From contig CAXTNV010000048.1 in assembly GCA_964245755.1 (NCBI GenBank), forward strand, positions 1 to 23,011: 23,011 nucleotides of DNA, given 5' to 3'. The notes beneath the pieces were generated by a model. The model had not been told where the DNA came from, searched no databases, and saw nothing but the letters and a program-made list of their open reading frames with translations. The stretch is from Lichenicoccus sp964245755 (GTDB lineage: Bacteria > Pseudomonadota > Alphaproteobacteria > Acetobacterales > Acetobacteraceae). Positions 7,054 to 13,980 of this stretch are shown piece after piece. The stretch's first letter is position 1. Every line of letters begins with the position of its first letter. Both the position numbers and the translations under genes were made by a program.

Positions 7054-8390
7054 TCGTCGTCTCCAACCGCGTGCCGGCGCCGCGCGAGCGCAGCAACCCG
7101 GCGGGCGGCCTGACCGTCGGGCTGAAGGACGCGATACGCGGTCAGCCGACGCTCTGGTTCGGCTGGTCCGGGCAGGTGAGCGCGGGCCTCGAAACCGACC
7201 CGAAGCCCAAGACCGACGCCCAGGGCAGGGTGACCTACGCCACCATCGACCTGACGCCGGCGCAGAACCGGGGCTTCTACGAGGGCTTCTCCAACCGCAT
7301 CCTGTGGCCGCTGTGCCACTACCGGATGGGGCTGGTCGAGTACAGCCGCGACGACCTCGAGACCTACCTCTCGGTCAACGCGCTGTTCGCCCGCTGCCTG
7401 CTGCCGATGCTGCGTCCCGACGACGTGATCTGGGTGCAGGACTATCACCTGATCCCGCTCGGGGCGGCGCTGCGCGAGCTCGGTGTCACGGCTCGGATCG
7501 GCTTCTTCCTGCACACGCCGTTCCCGCCGCTCGCCCTGTTCGGAGCGCTGCCCGGAGCCGGGCTGCTGATCCGCGCGATGGGCGCCTACGACCTCGTCGG
7601 CCTGCAGACCGAGGAGGATCGTGGCCATCTCGACCAGTCGCTGCAGGCGGAAGCCGTCGAGACCAGCACGGCCGCATTTCCGATCGGCATCGATCCGGAC
7701 CAGTTCGCCAAGCAGGCGGCAAAGGCGAGCCGCGGCCCCGATGTGGTGCGCCTGACCGAGAGCCTGAGCGGACGCGCGCTGATCCTGGGTGTCGACCGGC
7801 TGGACTACTCCAAGGGGTTGCCGCAGCGCTTCCAGGGTTACGAGCGCCTGCTGGAGCGTTTCCCCGAGCACCGCAAGAACGTCACCTTCCTGCAGGTGGC
7901 GCCGGTCTCGCGCGGCGACGTGGCCGAATACAAGACGCTGCGTCGCCGCCTCGACGAGCAGGCCGGACGGATCAACGGCTCCTGGGCGGACTTCGACTGG
8001 ATGCCGATCCGCTACATCACCCGCGCGATCGCGCGCAACACGCTGGCCGGGTTCCACCGCTTCGCCCGCGTAGCCCTGGTGACGCCGTTGCGCGACGGCA
8101 TGAACCTGGTCGCCAAGGAGTATGTCGCCGCGCAGCAACCGGAGGATCCGGGAGTGCTGGTGCTGTCGCGCTTCGCCGGTGCCGCTCCCGAGTTCCGCGA
8201 CGCCGTTCTGGTGAACCCCTACGATCCCGACGAGATTGCCGAGGGGCTGCACCAGGCGCTGTCGATGCCGGCGACCGAGCGCCGCGCGCGCTGGCAGGCG
8301 CTCGATGCCGCGGTGCATGCGGTCACCGCGGCGAGCTGGGCGCGCGACTTCCTCGCTGCTCTCGACCGGCAGCCGCACCGTGCGGCCTGA
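7041..8390 (+). CDS. otsA: Trehalose-6-phosphate synthase (GT20)
   Basis: A 449-aa GT20 enzyme joining UDP-glucose and glucose-6-phosphate to trehalose-6-phosphate. The N-terminal loop is VVVSNRVPAP...NPAGGL (residues 5-24). NRILWPLCHYR, VQDYHLIPLG (Asp134) and IGFFLHTPFPP (His158) form the acceptor side. VDRLDYSKGLPQR (Arg253, Lys258) binds the donor phosphates, and DGMNLVAKEYVAAQ holds the conserved acidic donor residues. It is a stand-alone synthase with no phosphatase fusion. The start ATG 7041 follows GCGAGGGTGA inside otsB; the end overlaps the dsbB-like start by 11 bases. Confidence 0.97.
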   Translation: MGRLVVVSNRVPAPRERSNPAGGLTVGLKDAIRGQPTLWFGWSGQVSAGLETDPKPKTDAQGRVTYATIDLTPAQNRGFYEGFSNRILWPLCHYRMGLVEYSRDDLETYLSVNALFARCLLPMLRPDDVIWVQDYHLIPLGAALRELGVTARIGFFLHTPFPPLALFGALPGAGLLIRAMGAYDLVGLQTEEDRGHLDQSLQAEAVETSTAAFPIGIDPDQFAKQAAKASRGPDVVRLTESLSGRALILGVDRLDYSKGLPQRFQGYERLLERFPEHRKNVTFLQVAPVSRGDVAEYKTLRRRLDEQAGRINGSWADFDWMPIRYITRAIARNTLAGFHRFARVALVTPLRDGMNLVAKEYVAAQQPEDPGVLVLSRFAGAAPEFRDAVLVNPYDPDEIAEGLHQALSMPATERRARWQALDAAVHAVTAASWARDFLAALDRQPHRAA

Positions 8391-8880
8391 GCGGCGCGCC
8401 GGTGCCCTGGCGGTAGCCAGCGGCACGGTGGCGCTCGCCGTCGCCTGGGTGGCGGAACATCGACTGTCGATGGCGCCGTGCGCGCTGTGCCTGCTGGAGC
8501 GCTGGCCGTACCGGGTGCTGATCCTGCTCGGCCTCTCGACAATGCTGGCGACCGCGGTGGCGCCGGCCCGGGTGGCGCGGCTGGTGCTGCTGTGCTGCGC
8601 GCTGCCGCTCGCGGCGGCACTCGCGCTGTCGCTGACACACCTCGGCGTGGAGCAGGGATGGTGGCCCGATCCCTGGCCGGCCTGCATGGCCCCCCGGTTC
8701 CACGGCGGCAGCATGGCCGAGCGCCTGGCCGCCATGCCGCGACTTCCGGCGAAGCCCTGCGACAGCCCCAACCGGCTGTTCGTGTTCCTGCCATTGTCGA
8801 TGTCGTCCCTCGACCTGATCTATGCGGCGCTGGCGTCGGTCTCGATCGGAATCGCGGCGCGCAGCCGGAGTGTGTCATGA
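8380..8880 (+). CDS. Disulfide bond formation protein B (DsbB family)
   Basis: A 166-aa inner-membrane protein that re-oxidises periplasmic DsbA and passes electrons to quinone. About four membrane segments are visible (residues about 8-25, 45-60, 67-86 and 134-160). The quinone-proximal pair is Cys34-Ala-Leu-Cys37 in MAPCALCLLERWPYR, the DsbB signature; the second periplasmic pair is Cys102 and Cys127. The start GTG 8380 overlaps otsA by 11 bases; the true N-terminus could be a few codons later. The stop overlaps the coq7 start as ATGA, pairing a quinone user with a quinone-biosynthesis gene. Confidence 0.92.
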   Translation: MRPERRAGALAVASGTVALAVAWVAEHRLSMAPCALCLLERWPYRVLILLGLSTMLATAVAPARVARLVLLCCALPLAAALALSLTHLGVEQGWWPDPWPACMAPRFHGGSMAERLAAMPRLPAKPCDSPNRLFVFLPLSMSSLDLIYAALASVSIGIAARSRSVS

Positions 8881-9440
8881 GCGAGAGCCTGAGCAGCGAG
8901 ACACGGGGCACGCAGCCCGGCGAGCCGGACCGGGCGACCCGGCTGAGCCGGATGATCCGGGTGGATCACGCGGGAGAATACGGCGCCGAGCGGATCTACG
9001 CCGGACAGCTCGCTGTGCTCGGGCGCGGCGACAAGGGCGAGTTGCTGCGCCACATGATGGCGCAGGAAACCCACCACAAGGAGGTGTTCACCGGACTGAT
9101 CGCCAGGCGGCGGGTGCGCCCCACCGCCTTGCTGCCGCTGTGGCACGTGGCGGGGTTCGCGCTGGGCGCCATGACCGCGGCGATCGGCGAGCGGGCGGCG
9201 ATGGCCTGCACGGTCGCGGTGGAGGAAGCGATCGACGAGCACTACGCGCAGCAGGCGGCGACCCTGGACGACGAGGAGCATGAGCTGCGCGGCACCATCG
9301 AGCAGTTCCGCCTCGAGGAACTCGAACATCGCGACATCGGCCTTGCCAACGAGGCGGAGCTGGCGCCTGCCTACCGCGTGATGTCGCGGGTGATCAAGGC
9401 CGGGTGCCGGGCGGCCATCGCGGTGAGCGAGATCCTGTAG
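8877..9440 (+). CDS. coq7: Demethoxyubiquinone hydroxylase (Coq7 family)
   Basis: A 187-aa di-iron hydroxylase for the late C6 hydroxylation step of ubiquinone synthesis. Iron ligands are visible as Glu34 in DHAGEYGAERIY, Glu64/His67 in AQETHHKEVF, Glu116 in VAVEEAIDEHY, and Glu148/His151 in RLEELEHRDIG, giving the two EXXH pairs of the family. A hydrophobic stretch WHVAGFALGAMTAAIG mediates membrane association. Many alphaproteobacteria use Coq7 in place of UbiF. It is the last gene of the rightward unit and converges with a DUF1328 gene 18 bases beyond. Confidence 0.96.
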   Translation: MSESLSSETRGTQPGEPDRATRLSRMIRVDHAGEYGAERIYAGQLAVLGRGDKGELLRHMMAQETHHKEVFTGLIARRRVRPTALLPLWHVAGFALGAMTAAIGERAAMACTVAVEEAIDEHYAQQAATLDDEEHELRGTIEQFRLEELEHRDIGLANEAELAPAYRVMSRVIKAGCRAAIAVSEIL

Positions 9441-9458
9441 CGCGCCGGGCGGGCGACA

Positions 9459-9635
9459 TTACAACCTCGTGCGTCGTCCGCGTCCGAACAGCAGGCTGAC
9501 CACGAACAGCACCAGGAAGACGAAGAACAGGATCTTGGCGATGCCCGCGAATGTGGCGGCAAAACCGCCGAAGCCGAGTGCGGCGCAGACCAGCGCCACG
9601 ACGAGGAAGATCAGCGTCCAGTGCAGCAGTTCCAC
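9459..9635 (-). CDS. DUF1328 small membrane protein
   Basis: A 58-aa protein beginning MELLHWTLIFLVVALVCAAL and ending GRGRRTRL. It is two hydrophobic helices joined by a Gly/Ala turn (GFGGFAATFAGIAKI), the exact layout of DUF1328 proteins, and the basic tail is probably cytoplasmic. The family is small, widespread and of unknown role, often linked to stress. The start is GTG 9635 with a good ribosome-binding site (GGAGG, six bases away). It follows the carotenoid genes in the same direction, but a 97-base gap and its own possible promoter (9689-9713) suggest separate expression. Confidence 0.92.
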   Translation of the reverse strand: MELLHWTLIFLVVALVCAALGFGGFAATFAGIAKILFFVFLVLFVVSLLFGRGRRTRL

Positions 9636-9688
9636 GCCAGTCCTCCGGCGATCAGGATGTCGGACAAGAATTCACCACCCGGCACCGT

Positions 9689-9713
9689 AACGGTCGAGCG
9701 CCGGCATGGTTGC
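9689..9713 (-). promoter_or_regulatory. Possible EcfG-type (general stress) promoter for the DUF1328 gene
   Basis: Read on the minus strand: GCAAC (9713-9709), 16 bases, then CGTT (9692-9689). The alphaproteobacterial general-stress sigma factor EcfG recognises GGAAC-N16/17-CGTT, so this differs at one base. The leader to the GTG start would be about 50 bases. Confidence 0.3.
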
Positions 9714-9732
9714 AGCCCGCGTGGAACGCGCC

Positions 9733-9900
9733 TCAGTAAGGGCGCCCCGGCCGATGGAAGGGACGATGATGCCGGTGATGGTAGGGACGGTGCGGCGGCG
9801 GACCGCGGTAGCCCGGCCCGACGGGCTGCGCGTTGGCGACCGCCGGCAGACTCGCGATGATCACGCCCAGGATCAGGACGGCGCGCAGTGCATGTCGCAT
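9733..9900 (-). CDS. Small exported His/Pro-rich peptide
   Basis: A 55-aa product. Residues 1-24 are a signal peptide (MRHALRAVLILGVIIASLPA then VANA, a standard AXA-type cleavage). The mature part is only about 31 residues, starting QPVGPGYRGPPP and continuing with a His/Arg/Pro/Tyr-rich run (HRPYHHRHHRPFHRPGRPY). The start ATG 9900 has GAGG six bases upstream. It follows the DUF2141 gene by 16 bases in the same direction, so probably belongs to the same transcript. The His cluster could bind metal or associate with anionic envelope polymers; neither is shown. I know no named family. Confidence 0.7.
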   Translation of the reverse strand: MRHALRAVLILGVIIASLPAVANAQPVGPGYRGPPPHRPYHHRHHRPFHRPGRPY

Positions 9901-9916
9901 GAGGTGCCTCGTGGGT

Positions 9917-10348
9917 TCAGGATCCGAAGTGACGCAGCGTCACCGCGATGCGCAGGTCGTCGCGGCCGACCGTGATCACGCTGCTGGAGAAGGAAGGCGG
10001 ACCGAAGGAAAGGGATGGATCCCTGGAGAAGCCCAGATCCTCCAGGGGCAGGCCGATGAAGTTCCGCTTCAGCTTTCCCGAGCCGTCCCGGTCCTGAAAC
10101 ACCGCAACGCCGTAGCGGCCGGGCGGGATCCCGGCGATCTGCGCGCTGACTTCGCCGCGCCGCGCCGGGACCAGGGTGTGGTAGGCGCAGGACTGGGAGA
10201 GGAACTCCTGCTTCCGGCACACGCCGATGCGCAGCGTGCCGCGGTCGCTGCGTATCTCGCGCACCGTGATCTGCAGCGTCGCCGCCGAAGCGCCGGCCGC
10301 GGGCAGCCAGCCGGCGACGAGTGTCGGCAGCAGGACCCGCGCCCTCAT
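9917..10348 (-). CDS. DUF2141 domain-containing exported protein
   Basis: A 143-aa protein with a signal peptide (MRARVLLPTLVAGWLPAAGA, cleavage around residues 22-23) and a DUF2141 beta-sandwich: TLQITVREIRSDRGTLRIGV, the IAGIPPGRYGVAVFQDRDGS signature, then GLPLEDLGFSRDP and a final IAVTLRHFG strand. DUF2141 proteins are small, exported and of unknown function. An ATG 20 codons upstream (10408) is inside the glycosyltransferase and gives a poor N-terminus, so ATG 10348 is used. The gene starts 4 bases after the glycosyltransferase stop, hence is in the carotenoid operon; it may bind or carry the finished pigment, which is a guess. Confidence 0.85.
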   Translation of the reverse strand: MRARVLLPTLVAGWLPAAGASAATLQITVREIRSDRGTLRIGVCRKQEFLSQSCAYHTLVPARRGEVSAQIAGIPPGRYGVAVFQDRDGSGKLKRNFIGLPLEDLGFSRDPSLSFGPPSFSSSVITVGRDDLRIAVTLRHFGS

Positions 10349-10352
10349 CGTT

Positions 10353-11583
10353 TCATTGCATCGGGTAGGCGCGGCCGCGCCAGATCGCCGGCATCCCGCG
10401 TGCCGCACGGAACAGCGCGTTCCACTGCAGCACCAGCATCAGGGCGACGCCGAATGGGCTGAGCAGCACGCCGCGCGGATCCTGCCTGAACCGCACGCCG
10501 AGCATGGCGCGCAGGCCGAGGCTGAGCGCGCAGGCGGCGAACGTGACCGGGCCCGGCGACAGGACGGCGAGCGGGAACGGCAGCACGTGGCCGCCGCCGA
10601 GCAGCAGGGTCCAGAGCGGCAGAGCCCGCCGGGTCGCCATGCCCTCGGTCGCATTCTTGCTGAGCCCTTCCCACACCTCGCCGAAGCGGGTGTACATCCG
10701 GCAGCGCGCGAAATGGGTGGCGTCGAACAGCCCGGTGGCGAATCCGGCCGCGCGGAATGCGCGCGGCAGCTTCAGCCCGTCATGCATCGACGCGCGGATG
10801 ATCGCGTGACCGCCGGTGCGGCGGTAGGCGTCGCGGCGGACGATGAAGAGCTGGCCGCATCCGGCGGCGAACCCGGCGATACGCGGGTCCCGGTCCAGGA
10901 TCTGCGGACGGTAGCCAAGCAGCAGCAGGTGGATCAGCGGCAGCAGCAGCCACTCCGACCAGCTTCGGGTGATCTGGCGGGGGAACCCGCTGGCGAGCCC
11001 GAGTTCGGGCTGCGCCTGCATCATCGAGGCCATGCGGGACAGCGCATCGGGTGCGAGCACCACGTCGGCGTCGACGAAGACCATGAGCGGATGACGCGCC
11101 TCGCGCGCCAGGCTGGCGCAGGCGTGCTGCTTGCCCGACCAACCAGGCGGCAGGCTCGGCCCGCTGATCACGCGCAGCCGTGGGTCGCGGACCGCTGCGA
11201 GGATCGCCGGCGTGGCATCGGTGGAATGATCATCCAGCACCAGCAGCTCGATCTCGCAGGCCAGGCTCGCCAGCACCGCGGCGACCGCCGGACCGATGTG
11301 AAGCGCCTCGTTGCGGGCCGGGATCAGCACCGAGATCGCGGGGGTCGCCGCCGCCAGCGGGGGAGCGCGCAGCAGCGCGAAGTTGCTCAGCGCGATCAGC
11401 ATCGGCAGCAGCGCCAGCGCCAGCGCCAGCCAGGCCAGCNNNNNNNNNNNNNNNNNNNNNNNNNNNNNNNNNNNNNNNNNNNNNNNNNNNNNNNNNNNNN
11501 NNNNNNNNNNNNNNNNNNNNNNNNNNNNNNNNNNNNNNNGCCAGCCCCGGCGCCAGCCAGGCCAGCCCCGTGAGCAGGGTCAT
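10353..11583 (-). CDS. Family 2 glycosyltransferase, carotenoid-type (interrupted by assembly gap)
   Basis: Membrane-associated GT2 enzyme, probably glucosylating a carotenoid acid or alcohol (CrtQ/CruC-like) as judged by context. Motifs: ISVLIPARNEALHIG, LLVLDDHSTDATPAI, a family-typical GWSGKQHACASLAREA, FVDADVVLAPDAL (DXD-like), CGQLFIVRRDAYRRTGGH, and YTRFGEVWEGLSKNATEGM near the C-terminus, followed by about three hydrophobic segments. The gene starts at ATG 11583, overlapping the acyltransferase stop (ATGA). N bases 11440-11539 split it: the left piece begins MTLLTGLAWLAPGL, the right piece resumes LAWLALALALLPMLIALSNF. With exactly 100 bases in the gap the frames do not match. Joining at the shared 17 bases gives a continuous protein of about 367 aa. 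Automatic annotation would start too late, at 11402. Confidence 0.85.
11440..11539. other. Assembly gap (100 N)
   Basis: Exactly 100 unknown bases, the usual placeholder for a scaffold join of unknown length. Both sides are low-complexity CCAGC/GCCAGC repeats. The 17 bases before it (11423-11439) recur exactly at 11550-11566. Confidence 0.98.
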
Positions 11584-12383
11584 GCCTCTTCCCCGTGCGC
11601 CGTCGAGAAGCGGCGGCCGGACAACAGCGCGCGGCCCCTGCGATACAGGTCGTAGACGAGACCGCTGCCGGCGCTGCCGCGCAGGATCGACCGGAAACGG
11701 GCGGCCTCCCGGCTCATCGAGTCCGCGGCGAGCGTGTCCATCTCGCGTGCCAGCGCGTCCTGCAGCCGCTGCGTCCAGTCGGCCGGACGCAGCGCCGGGT
11801 CGGCTTCCAGCGGCGGCCCGAAGCGCAGCAGCAGTTCCGGTCGGCTCTCGTTCCAGAACACGTACTCGACTGCGAGCGGCAGCAGCAGCGCCTCCGGCAC
11901 GGTGCGCGCCAGGTGCGCGATTCCCGAGCGCAGCGCCAGCGGCCGCTTGCGCGGATCGGCGAAGTCGCCTTCAGCCGTCACCCAGATCATCGCCCGGCCG
12001 CCGGGGCCGCGGCAGCCTCCCAGCACGTTGCGCGCGACCTCCAGGAAGCGGCGCGCTCCGGCGACGCTGTTCCTGTCGATGCCGAACACCCCGAGCCTCT
12101 TGAAGAAGCCGTAGCGGACGAGCGAATCCTGATCCATGGGGCCGAAGCCCGGCCGGCCGTGAAACAGGCTGCCGGCGAGCACCATGTACAGCGCCGGATC
12201 CCACCAGGAGGGATGGTTGCCGTAGATGATCACCGGCCGGTCGCGTGGCAGTGCCGTCAGGGTGCCGGACTGCCGGACGGCATGGAACGCGCGCGAGAGG
12301 CGGAACCGCAGGTAGAAGGTGAACAGCCGGAACAGCAGTTCTGAGCGCAGCGCCACGGGATCGGCGTGGCGCACGCCGCTCAC
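11580..12383 (-). CDS. PlsC-like acyltransferase, probably carotenoid glycoside acylating
   Basis: A 267-aa protein of the lysophospholipid/glycerol-phosphate acyltransferase superfamily. Motif I is NHPSWWDP (His57 and Asp62, the HX4D catalytic pair); the second motif is the altered VTAEGDFADPRKRPLALRSG in place of FPEGTR. VLPLAVEY-like ALLLPLAVEYVFWNE follows. The basic C-terminus ends at HGEEA. Such divergent acyltransferases next to a GT2 and desaturases acylate the sugar of carotenoid glycosides (staphyloxanthin CrtO and CruD logic), which I infer here. The start is GTG 12383, one base after the upstream desaturase stop; its own stop overlaps the glycosyltransferase ATG. Confidence 0.85.
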   Translation of the reverse strand: MSGVRHADPVALRSELLFRLFTFYLRFRLSRAFHAVRQSGTLTALPRDRPVIIYGNHPSWWDPALYMVLAGSLFHGRPGFGPMDQDSLVRYGFFKRLGVFGIDRNSVAGARRFLEVARNVLGGCRGPGGRAMIWVTAEGDFADPRKRPLALRSGIAHLARTVPEALLLPLAVEYVFWNESRPELLLRFGPPLEADPALRPADWTQRLQDALAREMDTLAADSMSREAARFRSILRGSAGSGLVYDLYRRGRALLSGRRFSTAHGEEA

Positions 12384-12384
12384 G

Positions 12385-13980
12385 TCAGACGCTCCGCAGC
12401 GCCATGTCCGGCTGCTTGGCCTCGCCGGCTGCGATACTCCTCGGCACGCTGTTGGAGCGGCGATCCTGGTCCAGGCTGTCGGCCGCGATCCAGCCCGACA
12501 TCATCACCATCGGCATGCCGGGTCCCGGGTGCGCGGCACCTCCGGCAAGATACAGCCCCTCTACCTCGCGCGAGCGGTTGCCCGGCTTGAAGGCGCCGAG
12601 GAAGCGTCCGTGGCTGGCCAGGCCGTAGATCGCGCCGTCGAGCACGCGGTAGCGTTCGTGGATGTCGGCGGGGGTCAGCACCCTCTCGGTGCGTATGCGT
12701 GATTGCAGGTCGGTCAGGCCGGCGGTGCGCGCCAGCTTGTCGAAGATCACCTGCCGGTAGGCCGGCAGCATCGCCTTCCAGTCGTGGTGCGGCCGCAGGT
12801 AGGGCGCGTGCACCAGGATGTAGAGCGCCTCGCCGCCCTCCGGTGCCACGCCGGGTTCGGTGCGGCTGGGTGCGGCGATGTAGCAGGTCGGATCCGGCGC
12901 AGGCTCGCCGCGGCCGTAGATGTGATCGAACTCCTCGCGGGCGTCGCGCGAGAACACGAAGTCGTGGTGCGCCAGGTGCGGGTAGGCCCTGTCCAGACCG
13001 AGATACAGCACCACGCCGGAGCAGGCGGGCTCGCGCTTGCGCCGGGTGAAGCGCCTGCCGGTGTCTCCACCGATCAGCTCGCGATAGGTGCGCACGCTGT
13101 CCATGTTGGAGATCACCGCCGACAGCGCGACCCGCTCGCCGCCCTCGGTCACGACGCCGCACACTGCGCCGTCCTCCCGGCCGTCCTCGCGCTCGATCCG
13201 GGCGATGCCGGTCTCGCAGCGTATGTCGACGCCGAGACGCTGCGCCAGCGCGGTCAGCGCTTCCGGCACCGCCCGAGTGCCGCCGATCGGATACCACACG
13301 CCCTCCTGGGTCTGCATGTGCGCGATCGAGCACAGCACCGCCGGGGCCAGATACGGCGAGGAGCCGACATACTGGACGAAGTGATCGAGCATCTGCGAGA
13401 CCCGCTCGTCGGGCACCCGCTTGCGGATCTGCGCCGCCACCGTCGAGCCCATGCGCAGGCTCAGCACATCCTTCAGGGTGGCGAGGTCCATGTTCTTGCG
13501 CAGGTCCAGCGTGTCGCCGATATCCTCGACCGAGCGCCAGAAGAAGAACTTGCGGCTCACCTCGTGCAGCTTCTCGCTGAGTGCCAGGAAGTCGGTGTAG
13601 CCGGCCTCCGACTGCGGCGAGAAGGCGCGCAGCCGCTGCGCCATCGCCACCGCATCCTGGTCGAGGTCGAGCACCGCGCCGTCTTCGAAGAAGCAGCGCC
13701 ATTGCGGATCGATGCGACGCAGGTCGAGATGCGCGTCCATCCGCTCGCCGGCCTCGGCGAAGATGCGCTCCAGCACCGAGGGCACCGTCAGGATGGTCGG
13801 TCCCATGTCGAAGCGGAAACCGTCCGCCTCGTGCTGTGCCGCCTTGCCGCCGAGCCAAGGGTTCTTCTCGAACAGCACGACGCGGTGGCCGCGCGCCGCC
13901 AGCGTGCAGGCGGCGGCCAGGCCACCGAGGCCGCTGCCGATGACGCCGACCGGCTGCAGCCGGTTCCTGGACAGGTTCAC
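12385..13980 (-). CDS. CrtI/CrtN/CrtP-family carotenoid desaturase or oxygenase (second copy)
   Basis: A 531-aa FAD-dependent enzyme. The dinucleotide fold is PVGVIGSGLGGLAAACTLAA (GXGXXG at residues 15-20), with LFEKNPWLGGKAAQHEADGF next and FDMGPTILTVPSVLERIF typical of phytoene and dehydrosqualene desaturases. QYVGSSPYLAPAVLCSIAHM with GVWYPIGG occupies the substrate region, and VEGLYLAGGAAHPGPGMPMV is the C-terminal FAD signature. Whether it desaturates squalene or dehydrosqualene (CrtN) or oxidises the terminal methyl (CrtP) cannot be decided by eye. The start GTG 13980 has AGAGGACATCAGG just upstream and overlaps the preceding stop (GTGA). An upstream ATG at 14052 is less likely. Confidence 0.9.
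   Translation of the reverse strand: MNLSRNRLQPVGVIGSGLGGLAAACTLAARGHRVVLFEKNPWLGGKAAQHEADGFRFDMGPTILTVPSVLERIFAEAGERMDAHLDLRRIDPQWRCFFEDGAVLDLDQDAVAMAQRLRAFSPQSEAGYTDFLALSEKLHEVSRKFFFWRSVEDIGDTLDLRKNMDLATLKDVLSLRMGSTVAAQIRKRVPDERVSQMLDHFVQYVGSSPYLAPAVLCSIAHMQTQEGVWYPIGGTRAVPEALTALAQRLGVDIRCETGIARIEREDGREDGAVCGVVTEGGERVALSAVISNMDSVRTYRELIGGDTGRRFTRRKREPACSGVVLYLGLDRAYPHLAHHDFVFSRDAREEFDHIYGRGEPAPDPTCYIAAPSRTEPGVAPEGGEALYILVHAPYLRPHHDWKAMLPAYRQVIFDKLARTAGLTDLQSRIRTERVLTPADIHERYRVLDGAIYGLASHGRFLGAFKPGNRSREVEGLYLAGGAAHPGPGMPMVMMSGWIAADSLDQDRRSNSVPRSIAAGEAKQPDMALRSV

Noticed and set aside
11401..11580. Repeated GCCAGC units read as a possible CRISPR or minisatellite
   Set aside because: They are short Leu/Ala codon repeats of the glycosyltransferase membrane helix next to an assembly gap; there are no spacers.
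10353..11583. Glycosyltransferase as a frameshifted pseudogene
   Set aside because: The frame change is produced by the arbitrary gap length; joining on the shared 17 bases restores one frame.
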